A stretch of 64,000 nt of DNA from Boswellia sacra (lineage: Eukaryota; Streptophyta; Magnoliopsida; Sapindales; Burseraceae). Positions 57,240 through 64,000 of the stretch are shown here, one piece after another. A program made the position numbers and the translations under genes. The stretch is taken from assembly GCA_013180625.2 (NCBI GenBank), contig SNVD02011157.1, positions 310,001 through 374,000 on the forward strand. The letters run 5' to 3'. A model generated the notes under the pieces. It did not search any database. It saw nothing but the letters and a program-made list of their open reading frames with translations, and was not told the DNA's origin. The first letter of the stretch is position 1. Every line of letters starts with the position of its first letter.

Positions 57240-58407
57240 AAATGTCACAGACCACCCCTAGGTTTCGGCGAAATTACGCACTCGATCACCTTTTGTCGAG
57301 TTGTATTAGCGGTTGTCCCTACCTTTTGAAAAGTTATCATGGACAGCCCTTTTATTAGTTTGATCGTTAAATAATTGTAAATAAGTTGAAGAGTTAGGGT
57401 TGTAATGGTTATTTAAATGTGTATCCTTTTAATCTTTCTTCTCTCCTTTTTTTCTCTGTCTCCTTTTTTTTCCTTTCACTCTCCTTTCTTCTTCTTCCTT
57501 TGTTGTTTTCCTTTTCCTCTTGTCTCTTTTCTCTCTTCTTTCTTCTTCTAATTTGGTTTTTGTTCTTTTTCTCTCTCCCATTGTCTCAACTACAATCCAC
57601 CATCTTGCTCTCACCATCACTCATAATTTGGCATGGCTGTCCACCCATTAAAACAACCACACATTGAAGCACTAAAACCAACGGTTTGGCACTAAAACTC
57701 ATGATTTGGCATGACAGTCATCCATGGTAGCATTGGCAGTGGAAGTGGAAGTAGTGACAACAACATAGATTTGTTTATTTAGGATTAGGATTTGCCTGCG
57801 AAAGGTTTGGGCAGTGGAGGAGGCATGGTTGTGGCCTGTCCTCGACTTTATCTCCATCATCAGATCCATCGAAGTAGGCAACGACACCAGTGGTGACAGG
57901 AGTAGAATCACCATGTTTCAACTTGACACAGGTCTAATTTGGAGAGGACCAGGGCACCGTCACGATAGTCGGCTCAGCTGGTTGTCGAAATTAGTTCTTG
58001 AGTTCTCAGCGAGAGAGAGAGAGAGAGAGTGTGTGTGTGTGTGTATGTGTGTTGTGTGTTCAAATATTGTTGGTTTCGGTTTTTTTTTTTAATTTTTTGG
58101 AGAGAAGATTTGTGCTGCAGTAGTCATGATCTATGTTGTTTGGTTCTTGTGGGAGTTTTTTCAGTTATTCTTGCTATTGGTTTAGATGCAAAAAATTTTA
58201 TAGGTTCCTTTTTCTTTTTTTCTTTTTGTTGGTTTAGGATTTTGAATGCAATGCAAATTGATTTGTTGAATTTTTTTTTTAATGGATGTTGGCAAAGTTG
58301 CTAGGTTTCAGATGTATGTTTCTTTTTTTAAAAAAAAAAGGTTTCATTTTGAACGATGATGCTGCTGGATGATTTCACAATTATTTTATTTTATTTTTAT
58401 CCTTTTA
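57240..58407. other. Possible MULE-like element arm and low-complexity DNA
   Basis: From 57240 the sequence (CAAATGTCACAGACCACCCC, AAAGTTATCATGGACAGCCC) resembles in layout the inverted-repeat arms at 24560 and 24000, and is followed likewise by CT-rich DNA (57430-57600). No matching right arm was found. (GA)n/(GT)n is at 58008-58052. Confidence 0.35.
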
Positions 58408-58895
58408 ACATGATAATTTATACTGGTTCAGACCATAAAACGTGATCTTTCATGTAGTTGCTGGTGATAATTAATCCACAATGATGAAAAACAAGATATA
58501 CAAGAGTGTTTATAGGGATAACTAGAAGAAGATTTTAGTTTCTTTGTCTCCATAAAACTCACAATCTCTCTAAACCCTAGCTCTCTTCTTTTCTCTCTTC
58601 TCTCTGACTTCTCAGACCTCTTTTTACACTGGAAACATGTCTCTTATTTATATCCAAGGGTTATAGGCCAATGACATGTGTGCTAAGAAATCCTAATTCT
58701 AGTAGGAAATAGACTCGCGCCCTTGTGCAGGTCCTGCGCCCAATTCTACGCTCCTGTATAGCACTCATTCCACGAGTACACCAAGTTGCTGCTTTTCATG
58801 TCTGATGCCGCATCATGGCATTCCTGCACAGCTCCATTTGCGCTCTAGCATCATATTTCTACCTGCACTACACAAGATGAGCCACAAACTTCACA
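58408..58895 (-). repeat. Copia 3' LTR (outer end missing)
   Basis: The inner end is CTTCACA next to the polypurine tract. Similarity to the other LTR starts abruptly at GATAATTTATACTGG. Confidence 0.7.
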
Positions 58896-59333
58896 AATCT
58901 CCACCTTAGATCAAGCTTGCGTTCTAAACTATAAACCACCATTGTTGATTCAAGTCATGTCCACCTTCAAGCTAAAATAGTCTATCCATATCCAAACAAA
59001 TGTTGAACTTGACACTCGTAATAGGCTTAGTGATCATATCTGCCAGATTTTGTTCAGTGTGAATTTTATGGAGACAAAGGAAACCTTGTCTTCAACAATG
59101 ACATCCCTGATGAAATGTAGATTGATGTCTATATGTTTGGTTCTCTCATGATACATTTTGTTTTTGGTCAATTTATTGCACTTTGGTTATCACAAAACAA
59201 TTTTACCTTATCTTGTCTCACACCAAACTCACCAACAAGCCCTCATAGCCATAATGCTTTTTACAGCCTCTGTAGCAATAATATACTCCGCTTCAGTTGT
59301 TGAAAAAGCCACAACTGATTACAAATTGGCTTT

Positions 59334-59885
59334 CTAACTAATGGTGCAACTAAACAATGTGAACACATAACCGATTAATGATCTTCTTTTATCAAGATCA
59401 CTTACAAAATCTACATCCACATAACCTATCAACTTGTCATCCATATCTTTACTCCTCTCATACACTAACCAGTAGCTCGAAGTACCCTTGAGATATTTGA
59501 ATATCCACTTGATAGCTTCCCAATTTTGTCTACCCAGATTTGCCATGAAATGACTTACCAAGCTCGTTACGTACGCCAAGTCAGATCTTGTACACACCAT
59601 AGAGTGCATCAAGCTTCCAACAGCACTAGTATAAGAAATTTTAGCCATCTCCTTTTTATTTACATCCATAGTAGGAAACTGTGACGATGAAAGTTTAAAG
59701 TAAGCTGCCAAAGGAGTCGGTATTTTCTTTGCACTAGTCATGTTGAACTTCTCAAGTATTTTAAGTATATAGTCACCTTGAGATAGAAATAACAAGTCTC
59801 TCTTCCTATCTCTACTAATCTTCATCCCCAAAATCTTCTTAGCAGAACCCAGATCTTTTATCTCAAATTCCTTGTTCAGCTGCAT
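59334..59885 (-). pseudogene. Copia RT C-terminal part and RNase H start
   Basis: Reads FEIKDLGSAKKILGMKISRD, LSQGDYILKILEKFNM, SYTSAVGSLMHSMVCTRSDL, WIFKYLKGT and GYVDVDFVSDLDKRRS, the conserved copia run from RT thumb into RNase H. The usual DADYAGD-like motif is altered (DVDFVSD). RNase H remnants continue to about 58980 with stops. Confidence 0.85.
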
Positions 59886-60436
59886 TTTCAGTTTTCAAAT
59901 TTGTTCCATGTTCATCGATACAATCAACATGTCATCAACATACAACAACAAGAAAATCCCAACTCCATTGTTTAACCACTTAACATGCACACAACTATCA
60001 TATTTACTTCTGGTATACCCATGTTTGATCATGAACTCATCAAACTTCAAATACCATTGTCTGGTGACTGCTTGAGGCTATACAAAGATTTCTTCAACAA
60101 CCATACCTTGTCTTCACTTCTGACTTTCACGAAATCCTCTGGTTGTGCCATCACAATCCTTTCCTCCAAATTACCATGAAGGAATGCGATTTTGACATCC
60201 ATCTACTCTAACTCAATATTAAGCTGGTTTATTATAGCAAATAGTACTCTAATTGACGTGTGTTTCACGACAGGAGAGATAACCTCATTGAAACCAATGC
60301 CCTCATTTTGTGTAAATCCTTTTGCCACCAACCTAGCCTTATACCTAAGCCTTCCTTCCCCACAAACATCTTCTTTCCATTTAAATATCCATTTACAACC
60401 TACTACCTTCTATCTAGTAGTGTTATCAACCAAGAT

Positions 60437-61893
60437 CTAGGTACGATTCTTATTCAAAGAATCTATTTCTTCCATCATTACCTGCTGCCAATGACTTATA
60501 TCTATACTAGCCATCACTTCCCTATAGCTTCTAGGCTCATTACCATCAATCTCCTCTGATATAGATAGTGCAAAAGCTATAAGATTAGCATAACCATATC
60601 TCACCGGTGGTGCTACTATCCTCCTAGGATGATCTCTTGCTAGTTGATAGTTACTGAAGTTATCAAAGACTTTCTCAATGTCATCATGTTCAATCATTTC
60701 ACTTGCCTATTCCTTCCGAGAATCTTCAGCTTCGTGGAGTTCCACCTTAGTCCCAACACTATCTGCATCCATAGCATTCTCGTTAGGTATCGACTAACGT
60801 TTTGAACAGCCCCTAAAATAGAACTCTAACTCTCTAAAGGTGACATCTCTGTTTGTGAAATAGTTTGAAATATTTGACTCTTGCCACCACAACTTGCATC
60901 TTTTCACACCATTTGGATAGCCAACAAACATGCACTTCCTTGCCTTTGGCTCCAATTTACCTTGCTTGTATATGTGCGTATGACACACAACCAAACACCC
61001 TCAAATGACTACAGCTCGAAAGCGAAGCTGACCACACTTCTTTGGGCGTCTTGAAGTCAATAGTTGCTGATGGATATCTATTGATCAAATGTACTGCCGT
61101 GTTAACTACTTCTACTCAAAACTTCTTAGGCATTCCAACGCTTTACAACATATATCTAACCCTCTCAAGTAGCATTCTATTCATCATTTTAGCCAAGCCA
61201 TTTTGTTGCAATGTCCCAGATACCGTCTTGCGCCTCACCACTCCCTCATTGTTGCAAAGCTAGTTGAACTCTTCATTCAAGAACACCAAACATATGTTCT
61301 AAGCTTACAAACTTTTCTACCTGTTTGGACTTCAACCATCTTTTTCCAATCTTTAAATTTCTGGAATGCCTCATCCTTAATCTTCAAGATTACACCCATA
61401 CCTTCCCTGAGCAGTCATCAATTATGGACATAAAGTATATACCTTCACCTAAAATTGCATGCTTAGATGGACCCCATAGATCGTAATGGACATAACTGAG
61501 AGTTTTCCTTGCTGTATAAGATAAGGAAGCAAATTTTACCCTTGTTTCCTTACCAAGCACAATGCTTACAAAACTTCAATTTTCCAACTTGTCTAGGCAT
61601 AGCAATCCTTGCTTCTACAGGTCCTGAAGCCCTCTTTTAGTCACATGGCCAAGCCTCTTATGCTACAACTAGGCTTTATCATCCATGCTTGATACCGTAC
61701 CCGCTTCTCCAATTATAGTATTGCCTTGGAGAATATACAAACTGTTTTTTCTGACACCTTTTGTTATAACCAGGGATCCTCTTATAACTTTCAAGGTACC
61801 ATTCTCCCCTTTATAACTATAGCCATTGGAGTCAACTGTACCGAGTGAAATCAAGTTCCTCTTTAGCTTTGAAATGTGCCTTACAGCCATCAA
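60437..61893 (-). pseudogene. Copia integrase and pre-integrase remnants
   Basis: Segments at 61893-61669 (HISKLKRNLISLGTVDSNGY, the pre-integrase lead), 60994-60794 (KLEPKARKCMFVGYPNGVKR, the integrase C-terminal region) and 60697-60437 (YREVMASIDISHWQQVMMEE, the start of RT). They are in different frames with stops between. The integrase catalytic core is heavily degraded. Confidence 0.78.
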
Positions 61894-62152
61894 ACTCTTT
61901 CCATGCCATCATGAGTCTTTATTCAAACTATCCCTATGTCCACCATGCTACAAGCTTTGTTGTCACCAAGCAAAACTTTTTTGCCATCAATCTTCTTATA
62001 AAATTCAAACCAGCTTCTATTTGGCATCATATGAAACAAACAACCAAAATCCAAGACCCATTTCTTCTCTGAGTTTTTTGTAGTCACGACAAACACGTTA
62101 GAACTCTCATATCCATCCTCTGTAATAGCAACAACACCCTTTCCTCATGATA

Positions 62153-62893
62153 TTAGAAGTATTTTACAGCTTTCTTCCCCTTCGACTTTGACCTTAAGTG
62201 TGACTTTCCCATATGGTCACGTTTATCACTCCTACCTGTAACATGCAACCCTTTACTTGAGTGTTCACCCAACTCATTCTTCCTTTGGAGACCTTTACGA
62301 TTTAATGCACCAATTACATCATCAAGCGATAATGTCTCCTTACTATGCTTCAAAATATCTACAAACCTCTCATATGATTTTAGAAGAAAATGTAACAATA
62401 CCAAAGCTTTATCCTTATCATCATATTCTATTTGTATATTTTCTAAATCTAAGCATATCTCGTTAAATTCATCAATGTGGTCTTGCAAGTTCTTATCCTC
62501 AACCATTTTGAATGTAAAGAATTTTGCTTTTAAATACAACATACTCGACAAATTTTTTGTCATGTAAAGGCTTTCAAATTTTAAACATACCTCAGCCACA
62601 GTTTTCATCCGAGAAGCTTGCCTTAACATCTTGTCTCTCAAGCAAAAAATTAATGTGTTGTGGGTCCTCTTCGTGATTTTGCTTCTTTTTTCAACCCTAT
62701 AGCTATCTGGCATGTTGCTTTTGCCCCCAAGTGCTTTATCTAGTCCTAGTTTGCCTAACAAAGCCAACATCTTCATTCTACAGATAGCGAAGTCATTGCT
62801 ACCATTAAACTTCTCAATCTCATACTTGTTAGTTGATATAGCCATCATAGGAATTTCTTCGAACACCTTTCGTGCTGTGCAGCTATGATTCAA
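62153..62893 (-). pseudogene. Copia gag
   Basis: 247-codon open segment: YEIEKFNGSNDFAICRMKM, LIFCLRDKMLRQ, SLYMTKNLSSMLYLKAKFF, LQDHIDEFNEICLDLENI, LHFLLKSYERFVDILKHSKE and LSLDDVIGALN, all typical of Tork-type copia Gag (UBN2-like). The C-terminal zinc knuckle is not preserved. Confidence 0.85.
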
Positions 62894-62977
62894 GACTTTT
62901 ATCGAACACCTGTTATGCTAAGAACTTTGTCCACCACAGATCCCCAAAACAGCTGTAATCAAGCTCTACTACCATTT

Positions 62978-63328
62978 TGTTGTGAAGAAGAGCAGCATCC
63001 ACTCACAAGCGGTTTTAACGTAGAATTAAACTAGGAGATTTAACATACACGCAAGTAAAGTAAATCAAAGAAAGAACATAAGAACACAAGAATTTATACT
63101 GGTTCAGACCATAAAACGTTATCCAACATCTAATTGCTGGTGATAATCAATCCACTATGGTGAAAAACAAGAGATACAAGAGTGTTTAGAGGGACAACTA
63201 GAAGAAGATTTTAGTTTCTTTCTCTCCAAGAAACTCCCAATCTCTCTAAACCCTAATTCTCTTCTTTTCTCTCTTCTCTCTGACTTCTCAGACCTCTTTT
63301 TACATTGAAAACATGTCCCTCATTATAT
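62978..63328 (-). repeat. Copia 5' LTR (outer end missing)
   Basis: The inner end TGTTGTGAAGAAG lies next to the primer binding site. Similarity to 58408-58680 ends near ACATGTCCCT at about 63320, where another sequence begins. Confidence 0.7.
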
Positions 63329-63349
63329 TTGAAAGTTCTGGAAGTACAC

Positions 63350-64000
63350 TGTTATATAAAGTAAAACAGTCAACTGTAAAGTAAATCGGCACAGGAGGAT
63401 TTTACGTGGTTCAGTTATAAAATCTACGTCCATAGACAACTATAGAGCTGCAATTCACTATGTTCTTGTTTGTACAATCTTTAGGACCTTTTATAGTGCT
63501 GACTCACTCTCACATACTGACCTAATCTTTGATAAATAAAATCTCGACAAGACCTTAAACTCTAGTGACACTGTCCACTCTCTGTTGCAAATAACTTAAC
63601 AACACACTATTAAGTTATACATAACAACCAATGTCTAACGCTGAATTACATAAACACTTAACCCGTAAGTTATCCCAAGTGTCTACTAACTCTCACAGAC
63701 TTTATCAATGACTCATGTACGAATTCTGCCAATCATACATGAATCAAAGACTCAAAGAATCGAATTAACAATGCATCCTAATTTGCGCTGAAGATCTTTT
63801 ATAAAATCATGGAATGCCGAAGTCAAAAACTCTCTCATAACCAAATTTGCTAACCAGTTGATCTCATGCTTTTTCCCACGTCGTGCTTCTAGTTATTACA
63901 TGAAACATATATATAGAGGCTTGAACGAAATCTCCTAGAAATCCTGAAAAAGATCTAACCAATATCACATTAGGATTAGGATAAAATAGAAAGTGATTAA
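63350..64000. other. Possible copia LTR, cut by the window end
   Basis: From TGTTATATAAAG (63350) the sequence has the LTR-like phrase GGATTTTACGTGGTTCAG, frequent in plant copia LTRs. No reading frame. The other end and any duplication lie outside the window. Confidence 0.35.

Larger units (their letters stand above)
58408..63328 (-). mobile_element. Ty1/copia element (Tork-like), truncated at both ends
   Basis: Direct repeats 58408-58895 and 62978-63328 share AATTTATACTGGTTCAGACC and CTCTTCTTTTCTCTCTTCTC. Each lacks part of the full LTR. A primer binding site on minus (TGGTAGTAGAGCTT, 62961-62974) and a polypurine tract (AAGGTGGAGAT, complement of 58898-58908) give the orientation. Gag, pre-integrase, integrase and RT remnants lie in between, full of stops. 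Confidence 0.82.

Noticed and set aside
57419..57667. Phe/Leu/Ser-rich hydrophobic frame
   Set aside because: Translation of CT-rich low-complexity DNA, not a membrane protein.

Overview
The window looks like nuclear DNA of a flowering plant, most likely a eudicot. It has AT-rich intergenic DNA, GT-AG split genes, a leucine-rich-repeat receptor-like protein (RLP), a ten-exon O-acetylserine(thiol)lyase gene, an ankyrin/PGG gene and plant-specific Ty3/gypsy and Ty1/copia families. I see no bacterial genes, CRISPR array, rRNA or tRNA gene. Only one gene looks intact: the cysteine-synthase-like gene at 49295-51508 (+). Everything else that codes is a broken host gene or part of a transposable element.

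Layout. (1) 1-19723, minus strand: one RLP gene, now dead, cut apart by three insertions of different class: a non-autonomous hAT-like DNA element (1103-2540, TSD ATTTGAGA), a 628-bp TRIM with 191-bp LTRs (3583-4210, TSD AATAT) and a 14-kb Tat-lineage Ty3/gypsy element (5551-19525, TSD ACATC). The N-terminal exon lies at 19531-19723, beyond the gypsy element. Small LRR exons lie at about 4.4-5.3 kb, the main LRR exon at 2541-3492, and the C-terminal part at 1-1102, running off the window. (2) The Tat element carries gag, protease, RT, RNase H, a second RNase H and integrase on plus, and a four-exon spliced antisense gene (13859-16178, minus) downstream of integrase. (3) 20217-27407: nested long-inverted-repeat (MULE-like) DNA elements, themselves hit by a 2.1-kb solo LTR (20856-22954, TSD TTCTT) and a 746-bp solo LTR (25627-26372) with a strong heat-shock-element cluster upstream of its TATA box. 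(4) 28371-41346: a related gypsy LTR split by a full-length minus-strand chromovirus (30253-40261, TSD CAGAT, two 2596-bp LTRs). (5) 41347-52030: a tandem duplication of the cysteine synthase gene. Copy 1 keeps only exons 6-10, with stops, and a copia element (42596-47193, TSD CATTA) sits in its last exon. Copy 2 is intact. Each copy is followed by the same ~160-bp GC-rich SINE-like unit. (6) 52400-54324: an ankyrin/PGG membrane-protein pseudogene, minus. (7) 54.3-58.4 kb: non-coding, with a 566-bp CA/CG-rich simple repeat and an 81-bp tandem duplication. (8) 58408-63328: a decayed minus-strand copia element truncated at both ends, followed by what looks like the start of another copia LTR running off the window.

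The order of events can be read from the nesting. The chromovirus landed in an LTR of its own family. The copia element landed in an already duplicated OASTL exon. The MULE-like element was itself a landing site for a second MULE and two LTR elements. Many stops in the Tat element fit C-to-T change at CAG/CAA/CGA codons. The most noteworthy signals are the phase-consistent antisense gene inside the Tat element, the HSE-loaded solo LTR, the RLP gene reconstructed across 20 kb, and the intact OASTL paralogue with a changed loop next to its decayed twin.
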